The position numbers were made by a program, and so were the translations under genes. From NCBI GenBank assembly GCA_016219175.1, contig JACRCD010000051.1, forward strand, positions 1 through 50,385: a stretch of DNA of 50,385 bases. Direction: 5' to 3'. Shown here one piece after another: positions 8,858 to 16,641 of this stretch. Under the pieces are notes generated by a model. It saw only the letters and a program-made list of their open reading frames with translations. It did no database searches and was not told the DNA's origin. The stretch's first letter is position 1, and each line of letters starts with the position of its first letter. Origin of the DNA: Deltaproteobacteria bacterium (GTDB lineage: Bacteria > Desulfobacterota > Desulfobulbia > Desulfobulbales > SURF-16).

Positions 8858-10033
8858 ATGAAGTCTTCAACACTAAATACATTAATGGTTGCCAAGTCGT
8901 TATTTGGTGAAACTAAATATTTGGTCAATTCTGGAGACAAACACTCTTGCACGGCAGGCATTATTTTACTCCAAGACTTCGTTGAGCTTGTAGTCCTTGC
9001 AGTTCTTGATGAGCTAGATGTTGATGAGCAAAGGAATCTTGAATCAAAGTCATTTGATGAGTTGGTTGGAGAGCTTAAAAAAAGAGGAGTTCCTGTTATT
9101 AAATCAGGGACAATTAAGGCACTCAACAAACAGAGAGTTATTTCGAAACATTATGGCCAGCTCGCAGAGCCTGGATCTGTCGTTAACTACTTTAGCGTGG
9201 CAGTTAAATTTGCTGACACAATTCTTCAGGCAGTTATTGGTGCCAAGTTACAGGAAATATTTCTCACAGATATTCTTCATAATGGAGCTGTAAAAGATCT
9301 AGTCAAAGATTCTATAGCCAAGGCAGAAAAGAAACAATTTTTAGAAGCCCTGATTGGTTTGCGAAAAGCATTTTACATTGCATATGAATACGAGTATTGC
9401 ATTTATGCTTGGAGGGATCGTGACGAAGAAAATCAAACAGGCTTATTGGGGTTGCTTGGCCTCGGAGCATCTGGCGGAATGAAGGCACACTATTGGACTA
9501 GAAATAAGCAGTGGATAGATAAGAGTGTAAGAAAACCTACCGATTACATACAGATTAACCATGAGCAGCTGAAAACAGACTGTATGGAGTTGGGGGTAAG
9601 TACTGTCGATATTGAAAATTTCCGTAGACTTACACCAGAAGTGGTTAGAACAGAAAATGACTCATGGCATTATGAGTATACGCCTTTATATGCCGCAAAT
9701 GAGCTAGATAAAGAAAACTTTAACTATTGTTTAGACCTACTTATTGACTTCTTGCTTAAAAAACAGGAGTTTGATTCAAGCCGTAGATATCCCAAAAAAG
9801 ATAAATCCATACCTGCGCCACCCATATATGTAGATAAGCCTGTATTTGAGCGACCATCTCAAGATTCCAAAGTAATTAATACCGTCCAAGAAAATTATTA
9901 CTATTCGGTGGAAAATATTGTCTCCGGTTTTAATGCAGACGAGCGGTACCTGTATGTTCATTTATATCCTCAAGACGAAGGTTTTTCTTACGAAAAACAT
10001 ATTTGGGGTTACCTGCTAGTTGAGGAAAGCTAA
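8858..10033 (+). CDS. AT-rich orphan gene, possible HEPN-like helical protein
   Basis: 391 residues in a visibly AT-rich gene, unlike neighbours on both sides, which suggests recent horizontal transfer. GGAGAG precedes the ATG. The N-terminal 130 residues look like a helical bundle ('LLQDFVELVVLAVLDEL', then 'LNKQRVISKHYGQL'), reminiscent of HEPN-type domains, in which a conserved R..KH stretch often occurs. The C-terminal part is mixed, with many aromatic residues. I do not recognise the family; HEPN relatedness is a weak inference. Placement in an accessory patch would fit a defence or toxin role but does not prove it. Confidence 0.6.
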   Translation: MKSSTLNTLMVAKSLFGETKYLVNSGDKHSCTAGIILLQDFVELVVLAVLDELDVDEQRNLESKSFDELVGELKKRGVPVIKSGTIKALNKQRVISKHYGQLAEPGSVVNYFSVAVKFADTILQAVIGAKLQEIFLTDILHNGAVKDLVKDSIAKAEKKQFLEALIGLRKAFYIAYEYEYCIYAWRDRDEENQTGLLGLLGLGASGGMKAHYWTRNKQWIDKSVRKPTDYIQINHEQLKTDCMELGVSTVDIENFRRLTPEVVRTENDSWHYEYTPLYAANELDKENFNYCLDLLIDFLLKKQEFDSSRRYPKKDKSIPAPPIYVDKPVFERPSQDSKVINTVQENYYYSVENIVSGFNADERYLYVHLYPQDEGFSYEKHIWGYLLVEES

Positions 10034-10169
10034 CAAAAAAAAAATAGGCGACGGGGAGAGGCGCAGGGGCGCTGAGGCGGCAGGTCTTTTTGCCCGCGCC
10101 TGATTTAGGTCGTTCGCCCATCAATAACAGAGCAGTCAATCGTCAATAATAAAGTGCGGGGAGTCTGTC

Positions 10170-10895
10170 GTGAAAAGGGAATTTCCAGCCTCAGAACTAC
10201 ATAAGGCTCTTGCTACTGCGTCGGCGCGCATTCGCTCGGAGTCCATGAATGGCTATGGACGATTCTGGGACGCCTACACTGCCGCCGGTGACGTCCTACA
10301 TGCCCTCATCGAGCAAGGGGCTCATGATCCGGTCGGCGAGGTACCGGAAGGTGCATCAAAACGCATTTCCCTGACCGCCGGACTTCTCCAATCAACCGCA
10401 ATCGTGGAACAAGCCATAACTTGCGGCTTCTACTGGGCAGCGTCGGCGCTGCTCCGGCAACACATGGAGGCTTTGGCTCGCGTTATTCACATTCGGGAAG
10501 GTAAGCCGGGAACCGAGGGCCGACCGCCGCATGTCGGTGTCCTTCCTTTCCGACTCGCGCAGAATTACGGGAGGCTGAGCGAGCTCGCCCATGTGGCGAA
10601 CGGCGAACTTCTCCGAGACTTTTCGATCAGCGAAATCGGCGAGCTGGTGGCATCACCATTGCCAAGATACAGAGAGGACTGGGCGAATGACCTCTTAGCC
10701 GTCCATACGGGACACATGATCACTTTGGCGTTCGAAATCCATTACTTGCACGCCGAAATCTACCAGGGAAGGGATCTCTTCGACGTCAACGCGCGGCTCT
10801 ATGGGGTCGCAAAGATCCTGGAAGAATTGGGGCATTGGAAGGAGCTAAACCAAAGCGCCGGGGGCGAACCAACGCCTGCAGGGGATGGCCTCTAG
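10170..10895 (+). CDS. Hypothetical helical protein, DUF5677-like
   Basis: 241 residues, start GTG at 10170 with GGGGAG upstream. The sequence is predicted largely alpha-helical, with a central 'ITCGFYWAASALLRQHMEALARV' block resembling DUF5677/HEPN-like proteins in which an aromatic, Arg and Glu pattern lies in one helix. No signal or membrane segment. It has no operon partner: the AT-rich orphan gene ends 136 bp upstream and a short lysine-rich gene follows. Family assignment is tentative and no activity is claimed. Confidence 0.6.
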   Translation: MKREFPASELHKALATASARIRSESMNGYGRFWDAYTAAGDVLHALIEQGAHDPVGEVPEGASKRISLTAGLLQSTAIVEQAITCGFYWAASALLRQHMEALARVIHIREGKPGTEGRPPHVGVLPFRLAQNYGRLSELAHVANGELLRDFSISEIGELVASPLPRYREDWANDLLAVHTGHMITLAFEIHYLHAEIYQGRDLFDVNARLYGVAKILEELGHWKELNQSAGGEPTPAGDGL

Positions 10896-11021
10896 CCTCC
10901 GACCAGCCCTGAGGCGCGCCGTTAACTATTCTGAGACAATGAAGATAAATAAAACGGAAACTCACATCGCAACCACGCCATACACGGCGAAAAATGACTG
11001 ACAACAGGAAAGGAGCGAGCA

Positions 11022-11135
11022 ATGGGAGACAAGGGCGGTAAGAAAGATAAGGATAAGGGCAAGAAACAGCTGACAAAGAAACATGACCAGAAGGTCAAGG
11101 AAGCGCAGGATAAGCAACCGAAAAAGAAACCGTAG
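11022..11135 (+). CDS. Lysine-rich 37-residue protein, copy A
   Basis: A short ORF with an excellent ribosome site (AAAGGAGCGAGCA-ATG). It encodes 37 residues, more than 40 percent lysine, starting MGDKGGKKDKDKGKK and ending KKKP. A second copy at 12002-12115 encodes the identical peptide; the two differ at only two codons, both silent (GGT/GGC and CAG/CAA), while the flanking leader differs more. This supports real translation. It resembles short, highly basic, disordered proteins annotated in various proteobacteria, but I cannot name a function; nucleic-acid binding is possible from charge alone. Confidence 0.7.
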   Translation: MGDKGGKKDKDKGKKQLTKKHDQKVKEAQDKQPKKKP

Positions 11136-11179
11136 CAGTGTGACAGAGGGACTTGGTCAGATTGATAAGATTCTCCCAC

Positions 11180-11232
11180 AATTCCGGGGACAGTTTGTTT
11201 GATCATGAATTATAGAAACTGTCCCCGGAATT
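11180..11232. repeat. REP-like inverted repeat after copy A
   Basis: AATTCCGGGGACAGTTT and its perfect 17-bp complement, separated by 19 nt, lie 44 bp downstream of the lysine-rich gene. The CCGGGGACAGT core resembles REP-type elements mobilised by RAYT/TnpA-REP transposases, none of which is in the window. A very similar structure follows copy B (12160-12212). It may also act as a transcript-end hairpin. Confidence 0.7.
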
Positions 11233-11250
11233 CGGTCCGGAATTGTTCGG

Positions 11251-11352
11251 AAAAATAATGCCCAAATGCGGGGATGCCGCTCTGTGGAGCACACCTTTAA
11301 ATGACGCCATGCATAGGTTTGAGATCAACAAACTCCAGCGCGCCGCCGCATT
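11251..11352 (+). pseudogene. Fragment of a GH19 gene (5' end only)
   Basis: About 100 bp closely matching the 5' part of the GH19 gene (8117-8222). It encodes IMPKCGDAALW..PLNDAMHRFEIN, equivalent to IMPKCGDPALW..PLNDAMDRFAIN, and then a stop (TGA/TAA) just before the catalytic HESGE region. It has no start in frame and cannot make an enzyme. It probably remains from a duplication that also copied neighbouring DNA, and now forms the leader of hicB. Confidence 0.75.
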
Positions 11353-11404
11353 GAGATAAGCGCTGCTGAGTTCCCAGATAATTCAAAATAGCGAGGTAGA
11401 TACT

Positions 11405-11626
11405 ATGCAAAAGCAACTTACGGCAATTATCGAACGTGAGGGCGAAGGTTATGTTTCTCTTTGTCCGGAATTCGATATTGCTAGCCAAGGAGACACAATA
11501 GAAGAGGCTCGCAAGAATCTTCGGGAGGCACTTGAGTTATTTTTTGAAACAGCCTCACCCTCAGAAATCCGGGCACGCTTTCATGAGGAAGTATATGTAA
11601 CCCAAGTGGAGGTTGTCATTGGGTAA
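11405..11626 (+). CDS. hicB: HicB-type antitoxin
   Basis: 73 residues with the compact HicB fold: 'AIIEREGEGYVSLCPEFDIASQGDTIEEA..NLREALELFFE' is the typical partly degraded RNase H-like antitoxin core. It has no separate C-terminal DNA-binding domain, so it belongs to the short HicB class. GAGG stands 10 nt before the ATG. The stop codon overlaps the start of hicA, the usual translational coupling. The order hicB-hicA is the reverse of E. coli but common elsewhere. It should neutralise the HicA mRNA interferase. Confidence 0.9.
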   Translation: MQKQLTAIIEREGEGYVSLCPEFDIASQGDTIEEARKNLREALELFFETASPSEIRARFHEEVYVTQVEVVIG

Positions 11627-11840
11627 GCTTCATATCCTCTCTGGGAAACAGGTCTGCGCTATTCTTTCGCGACATGGGTTCGAAGAAATCCGGCAGCGTG
11701 GCAGCCACATCGTGATGCAGAAGCAACTTCCTGATACCACGATTACCGTACCGTTCCCTAACCACACAGAGTTGCGGATAGGGACACTACAATCCATTAT
11801 CCGTCAATCTGGCATTTCAAGAAGTGAGTTTGAATCATAA
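11619..11840 (+). CDS. hicA: HicA-type mRNA interferase toxin
   Basis: 73 residues with the dsRBD-like HicA core: 'KLHILSGKQVCAILSRHGFEEIRQRGSHIVM', with the catalytic His in RGSH, then 'TITVPFPNHTELRIGTLQSIIRQSGIS'. TTG at 11619 is preferred to TTG at 11613, because GGAGG at 11608-11612 is then 6 nt away instead of touching the start. It overlaps hicB by 8 nt. HicA cleaves mRNA when freed from HicB. The motifs look intact, so the module is probably active. Confidence 0.9.
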   Translation: MGKLHILSGKQVCAILSRHGFEEIRQRGSHIVMQKQLPDTTITVPFPNHTELRIGTLQSIIRQSGISRSEFES

Positions 11841-12001
11841 TTGCCCACAAGGGTTTTTTCACCGATCGCAAAAAGCCGCGCCCGCTGAAAAGCAACGTTA
11901 TGCTCACTTCCGGAACAATGAAGACAGGCAAGACGAAAACCCGCAACGCAACGACGCCATATCCGGCTAAAAAATGACTGACAACAGAAAAGGAGCGAGC
12001 A

Positions 12002-12115
12002 ATGGGAGACAAGGGCGGCAAGAAAGATAAGGATAAGGGCAAGAAACAGCTGACAAAGAAACATGACCAAAAGGTCAAGGAAGCGCAGGATAAGCAACCG
12101 AAAAAGAAACCGTAG
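12002..12115 (+). CDS. Lysine-rich 37-residue protein, copy B
   Basis: Encodes exactly the same peptide as 11022-11135, with the same ribosome site (AAAAGGAGCGAGCA-ATG). Homology extends about 80 bp upstream and about 100 bp downstream, so the unit was duplicated with its leader and tail around the GH19 fragment and hicBA. Only two silent changes separate the coding parts. It is followed by a slightly imperfect version of the REP-like hairpin. Confidence 0.7.
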   Translation: MGDKGGKKDKDKGKKQLTKKHDQKVKEAQDKQPKKKP

Positions 12116-12159
12116 CAGTGTGACGGGGGGGCTTGAGTAGATTGATTGGATTCTCCCGC

Positions 12160-12212
12160 AATTCCGCGGACAGTTTGTTGAATCTTGAATTATATATACT
12201 GTCCCCGGAATT
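12160..12212. repeat. REP-like inverted repeat after copy B
   Basis: The left arm AATTCCGCGGACAGTTT and right arm ACTGTCCCCGGAATT pair with one mismatch over 15 bp; spacing and position relative to the lysine-rich gene match the copy at 11180-11232. The single C/G change in the arm shows drift since duplication. Confidence 0.65.
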
Positions 12213-12361
12213 GCTCGGAATTGCCCTAGAAATTTTAAAAATACCATTCGAGACGTAATAAACGGTATATCAATAATTGTTGAATCTCTAAATAACCACA
12301 TCAAGGCTGTTGCTGAATTTTACGTTTGGCACCCGGAAAAATAAAAGGAAGGAGATAAACA

Positions 12362-13126
12362 ATGACCTCGATTGAAAACCGGACCGTGGTCCTGGCGGCA
12401 GTTATTGTCGGCGTCTCTCTGCTCGCGGGTCTCGCCCTTGGCGGTTATTTCGTGGGCCAGGGCGGCGCGCGCTTCAAATCCGAGACCCGCACCGTCACGG
12501 TGAAGGGATTGGTGGAAAAAGAGGTGAAGGCGGACCAGGTTGTCTGGGTCTTGCGTTTCCGCCGGGCAAGCGAAGAGATCAGGGACGCCCAGGTGAAAAT
12601 CAGTGCCGACCGGGACGCCACCGTTGCCTTTCTCAAGAAGCAGGGCTTCAAGGACGGGGATATCAGCCGGCAACCGACCCGCACCCTCGATAAGCTGGCG
12701 CGCGACTATGGTCAGAATCAGGCTGGTGATCCGCTGCGCTACGTGGTCACCAGTTCCCTGCGTGTCATAAGCACTGACATTGATCTGGTGACCAAGGCCC
12801 TGGGCGCGACCGAGGAGCTGCTTAAATCCGGGGTGCTCCTCGACGGTCAGGGGGATGAAGGGACAGCCAATCCCCGCTACGTCATCACAACCTTTAACGC
12901 CCTGCGGCCGCAACTCCTGGCCGAGGCCACCCAGAATGCCCGGTTGACGGCCCAGCAATTCGCCTCTGATTCCGGAGTCCGGGTCGGCAAGATCCGCTCC
13001 GCCAACCAGGGCGCCATCCAGATATTCGGCAGCGACGGCAATGATGAATCAGCCCCCTACAGCCCGACCAGCACGCCCTCTAAAAAGATCCGGGTGGTCA
13101 GCACCTTCGAGTTTGAGCTGCGATAG
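12362..13126 (+). CDS. SIMPL-domain (DUF541) periplasmic protein
   Basis: 254 residues. One N-terminal membrane helix (about 8-31) anchors a periplasmic SIMPL/DUF541 domain (YggE/BP26 family): 'TVTVKGLVEKEVKADQVVW' opens the domain, 'VTSSLRVISTDIDLVTKAL' lies mid-domain, and 'VVSTFEFELR' closes it. Relatives form channel-like oligomers or reduce oxidative stress; the exact job is not settled. A strong GGAAGGAGATAAACA site precedes the ATG. It lies 29 bp upstream of the C39-like gene and may be cotranscribed with it. Confidence 0.85.
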   Translation: MTSIENRTVVLAAVIVGVSLLAGLALGGYFVGQGGARFKSETRTVTVKGLVEKEVKADQVVWVLRFRRASEEIRDAQVKISADRDATVAFLKKQGFKDGDISRQPTRTLDKLARDYGQNQAGDPLRYVVTSSLRVISTDIDLVTKALGATEELLKSGVLLDGQGDEGTANPRYVITTFNALRPQLLAEATQNARLTAQQFASDSGVRVGKIRSANQGAIQIFGSDGNDESAPYSPTSTPSKKIRVVSTFEFELR

Positions 13127-13155
13127 GGCGAGTGGGCGCGGGTGAGATACACTAT

Positions 13156-13893
13156 ATGAAAAACAATCTTCTTATCGATATCCTGCCCCAGCCGGATGAC
13201 ACCACCTGCGGACCCACCTGTCTGCATGCCGTGTACCGGTATTTTGGCGATATAATGCCCCTCGGGCAGGTAGTCAGCGAGGTGACAAGTCTTGCGAGCG
13301 GCGGCACCCTGGCGGTTTTTCTTGCCTGTCATGCCTTACGGCGCGGCTACTCGGCCACCATCTTCACCTATAACCTGCATTTTTATGATCCGACCTGGTT
13401 TCATCCGCCTGGCCAGGATCTGCGCGAAAAACTCGTGGCCCAGGCCGCCTTTAAAAAAGATGACGCCCGGCTGCAGGTAGCCACTAAGGCCTATCTTGAT
13501 TTTCTTGATCTGGGCGGCAGGATATTTTTTGAGGACATGACCCGCAGCCTGGTCCGCTGGTATCTCAGGCGCTCCGTGCCGATCATCACCGGACTCAGCT
13601 CGACCTACCTCTACCAGAGCATGCGGGAATACGGCATCAACGGGGATGAGGATGACGTGCGGGGCGAGCCGGCCGGGCATTTTGTCGTGCTGAGCGGCTA
13701 TGACAAGGAGGCCCGCACCGTCTATGTCAACGACCCGTATCACCTGAATCCGGTGGCCGGCGAACAGTCCTATGCGGTAAACATTGATCGGGTTCTCTGC
13801 GCCATCCTGCTCGGGGTGCTCACCCACGACGCCAATTTTCTCATTATTCAACCGGGCAAGGCAAACGGTCAGGTGCACAGGATGAAAAAATGA
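13156..13893 (+). CDS. C39-like cysteine peptidase of a RimK/GCS2 cluster
   Basis: 245 residues with a papain-like C39 fold: 'DDTTCGPTCLHAVYRYFG' holds the catalytic Cys, 'GHFVVLSGYD' the His, and 'VYVNDPYH' the third (Asp/Asn) position. No signal peptide or ABC transporter is attached, so it is not a bacteriocin exporter; it probably acts in the cytosol. The ATG at 13156 (GGTGAG upstream) fits the conserved start better than the GTG at 13132. It is followed by RimK-like and GCS2 ligases with small gaps, a conserved trio predicted to make and trim a small peptide or peptide tag. Confidence 0.8.
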   Translation: MKNNLLIDILPQPDDTTCGPTCLHAVYRYFGDIMPLGQVVSEVTSLASGGTLAVFLACHALRRGYSATIFTYNLHFYDPTWFHPPGQDLREKLVAQAAFKKDDARLQVATKAYLDFLDLGGRIFFEDMTRSLVRWYLRRSVPIITGLSSTYLYQSMREYGINGDEDDVRGEPAGHFVVLSGYDKEARTVYVNDPYHLNPVAGEQSYAVNIDRVLCAILLGVLTHDANFLIIQPGKANGQVHRMKK

Positions 13894-13917
13894 AAAAGAA
13901 ATACAGGGAGTTCATGC

Positions 13918-15399
13918 ATGCAGACCCTTATTGTTGTTAACGATCCCGATGACTGGCCGCTGGAAATCGACGGCATTGAACTGGTGGCGGCCAGGGACTA
14001 TCTGACCGATCCCCGCTATGCAAAGCTGCGCAAGGCCACGGTCTTCAACCTCTGCCGCTCGTATCGCTACCAGAGCACCGGCTACTATGTTTCCCTGCTG
14101 GCCGCGGCCCGGAGCCATAAACCCCTGCCGGACATCACCACCATCCAGGATCTGAAAAGCCAGACCATCATCCGCATCGCCTCGGACGAGCTGGATCAGT
14201 ATATTCAGAAGAGCCTGGTCCACATCCGCTCCAAGGAGTTCGTGCTCAGCATCTATTTCGGCCACAACGTGGCCAAGCAGCATGACACCCTGAGCCAGCA
14301 TCTCTTTCATCAGTTCCAGTCGCCTTTCCTGCGCGCCTTTTTCGTTTTTAACGATAAGGACAACAAGTGGTTCCTGCAGAATATCAACCCCATCCCGGCC
14401 GGGGAAATACCGCCGGAGCACCGGCCCTTTGTGGTCGGCGTGGCCCAGGACTACTTCATGGGCCGCAGACGGATCGTCAAGCGGCGCAGCCATTACCGCC
14501 ACGACCTGGCCATCCTGCATGACCCCAAGGACCCGGAACCCCCTTCCAACAGCCGGGCCCTGCAACATTTCGTGCATGCCGCCGAATCCCTGGGCATGAA
14601 CACGGAGCTGATCACCAGGGAGGATTACGGCCGCATCCCCGAGTTTGACGCCCTCTTTATCCGCGAGACCACCAGCGTCAACCATCATACCTACCGTTTC
14701 TCGCGGCGGGCGGCAGCCAAGAAGCTGGTGGTGGTCGATGATCCGGAATCCATCCTCAAATGCACCAACAAGGTCTTTTTCGCCGAACTCTTTGAAAAAA
14801 ATCATGTGCTGGCCCCGCGCTCGGTCATCATGCATAGGGATAACGCCAGGGAGGTGGCCGATGATCTCGGTCTGCCGTGCATCTTGAAGCAGCCTGATTC
14901 CTCCTTTTCCCAGGGGGTGATGAAGGTGAATACGGTCGATGAACTGCGGCTGCAGGCTGGCCGTCTGCTGGAGAAATCGGACCTGATCATCGCCCAGGAA
15001 TTTTTACCCACGGATTTTGACTGGCGGGTGGGCATCTTTGACCGCCAGCCCATTTATGTGTGCAAGTATTTCATGGCGGAAAAGCACTGGCAGATCATCA
15101 AGCGGGACAGCCGGGGCATCAAGACCGATGACGGCAACTTCACCACCCTGCCGGTGGAGCACGCCCCGGACCAGCTCATCCGCACGGCCCTGAAAGCGGC
15201 CAACCTCATCGGCGACGGTCTGTACGGGGTGGATATCAAGCAGATCGGTAAAAAGTTTTATGTAATTGAAATCAATGATAATCCCAATCTCGACGCAGGG
15301 GTTGAGGACTTGATACTGCGGGACGAATTCTATCTGCGCATCATGCGCGTTTTTCTGCGGCGCATCGAACATAAGAACGAACGGGGGCCGCTATGGTAG
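13918..15399 (+). CDS. RimK-like ATP-grasp amino-acid ligase
   Basis: 493 residues. The N-terminal part (about 1-200) is the domain peculiar to 'RimK family' long proteins; the C-terminal part is an ATP-grasp: 'TNKVFFAELFEKNHVLAPRS', 'PCILKQPDSSFSQGVMKV' (ATP lid), 'IIAQEFLPTDFDWRVGIF', 'GLYGVDIKQIGKKFYVIEINDNPN' with the metal-binding Glu and Asn. Such enzymes join a carboxylate to an amine using ATP, as RimK adds Glu to ribosomal S6. The target here is unknown. GGGAG lies upstream. It overlaps the next gene by 7 nt, which implies coupling. Confidence 0.85.
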   Translation: MQTLIVVNDPDDWPLEIDGIELVAARDYLTDPRYAKLRKATVFNLCRSYRYQSTGYYVSLLAAARSHKPLPDITTIQDLKSQTIIRIASDELDQYIQKSLVHIRSKEFVLSIYFGHNVAKQHDTLSQHLFHQFQSPFLRAFFVFNDKDNKWFLQNINPIPAGEIPPEHRPFVVGVAQDYFMGRRRIVKRRSHYRHDLAILHDPKDPEPPSNSRALQHFVHAAESLGMNTELITREDYGRIPEFDALFIRETTSVNHHTYRFSRRAAAKKLVVVDDPESILKCTNKVFFAELFEKNHVLAPRSVIMHRDNAREVADDLGLPCILKQPDSSFSQGVMKVNTVDELRLQAGRLLEKSDLIIAQEFLPTDFDWRVGIFDRQPIYVCKYFMAEKHWQIIKRDSRGIKTDDGNFTTLPVEHAPDQLIRTALKAANLIGDGLYGVDIKQIGKKFYVIEINDNPNLDAGVEDLILRDEFYLRIMRVFLRRIEHKNERGPLW

Positions 15400-16625
15400 A
15401 GGAGGCAACGCCGCATATTTTTACCGGCTTCGGGGTTGAACTGGAGTACATGATCGTTGACCGGGACACCCTTGATATCATGCCCGCGGCCGACAAACTC
15501 CTTGAGGCTGCCTCGGGCAGGGTGCAGGAGGAAGTCGACATGGGCGCTGTCGCCTGGTCAAACGAGCTGGCCCTGCATTTGGTGGAGTTCAAGACCAATG
15601 GCCCGGTGGCGACTCTGGCCGGGGTGGCCGGCTGTTTTCAGGAAAACGTCGCCAAGGCCAACGAGTTGCTCGGCCGCATCGGGGCGCGGCTCATGCCCAC
15701 GGCCATGCATCCGTGGATGGACCCGCTGCGGGAGACGAAACTGTGGCCCCACGGCAACCGGGACATCTACGAGGCCTACAACCGGATTTTCGGCTGCCAG
15801 GGCCACGGCTGGTCCAATGTGCAGTCCACCCATCTCAACCTGGCCTTTAACGGCGATGAGGAGTTCGGCCGGCTGCATGCGGCCATCAGATTGCTGCTGC
15901 CCCTGCTGCCCGCGCTCGCAGCCAGTTCGCCCCTGGTTGAGGGCAGGGTGTCGGGCCTTTCTGATAGCCGGCTTGACTATTACCGCTCCAACCAGCGCAG
16001 CGTCCCCTCCATCACCGGCTCCGTCATTCCGGAACCGGCCTATACCAGACAAACCTATGAGGAGATGATTTTAAGCCGCAACTATCGGGATATCGCCCCC
16101 CATGATCCGGATGGTCTGCTGCGGTTTGAGTGGCTTAATTCCCGGGGGGCCATCGCCCGTTTTGAGCGGTCGGCCATCGAGATCAGGCTGCTTGATATCC
16201 AGGAGTGCCCGCTGGCGGATCTGGCCGTGGTCTCGGCCATTGTCGCCGGGCTGCGCGCCCTGGCGGCGGAGCGCTGGTCTCCTTTCAGCGAGCAGGCTGC
16301 CTTTGGTGTCGGCCCGCTGGTGGAGCTGCTGAACAGCACCATCCGCGAGGCGGACCGCGCGGTGCTTGGCGACCGCAACTATCTGCGCCTCTTCGGCCTG
16401 GCTGAAAAAGAGATATCAGCCGGGGAATTCTGGCAGACCCTGGTTGAAAAAACCATGGCTCCGGATGACCCCTGCCGATCCGCCCTGGATGTCATTTTGC
16501 GCCAGGGCCCCTTGAGCCGCCGTATTCTGCGGAGTCTGGGCCACGGGTTTACCCGGCCGGAGCTGCGGGCGGTTTACACCAGGCTCTGTTCCTGCCTGGC
16601 CAAAGGCGAGATGTTTATCCCCTGA
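15393..16625 (+). CDS. GCS2-type carboxylate-amine ligase
   Basis: 410 residues of the glutamate-cysteine ligase 2 (YbdK-like) family: 'FGVELEYMIVD' near the N-terminus (metal-binding Glu), 'NELALHLVEFKT', 'HPWMDP', 'GHGWSNVQSTHLNLAF' and 'RFERSAIEIRLLDIQECPLADLAVV'. These enzymes use ATP to form a gamma-glutamyl-type amide; the presumed substrates are amino acids. The start overlaps the RimK-like gene by 7 nt. With the C39 peptidase and RimK-like ligase it forms a predicted non-ribosomal peptide-making set whose product is undescribed here. Confidence 0.85.
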   Translation: MVEEATPHIFTGFGVELEYMIVDRDTLDIMPAADKLLEAASGRVQEEVDMGAVAWSNELALHLVEFKTNGPVATLAGVAGCFQENVAKANELLGRIGARLMPTAMHPWMDPLRETKLWPHGNRDIYEAYNRIFGCQGHGWSNVQSTHLNLAFNGDEEFGRLHAAIRLLLPLLPALAASSPLVEGRVSGLSDSRLDYYRSNQRSVPSITGSVIPEPAYTRQTYEEMILSRNYRDIAPHDPDGLLRFEWLNSRGAIARFERSAIEIRLLDIQECPLADLAVVSAIVAGLRALAAERWSPFSEQAAFGVGPLVELLNSTIREADRAVLGDRNYLRLFGLAEKEISAGEFWQTLVEKTMAPDDPCRSALDVILRQGPLSRRILRSLGHGFTRPELRAVYTRLCSCLAKGEMFIP

Positions 16626-16641
16626 AGGAAAAGGTGATTTT

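Noticed and set aside
8090-12300. Prophage remnant because of the GH19 endolysin-like gene
   Set aside because: No capsid, tail, terminase, integrase, holin or attachment site is visible; a single lysozyme gene is not enough.
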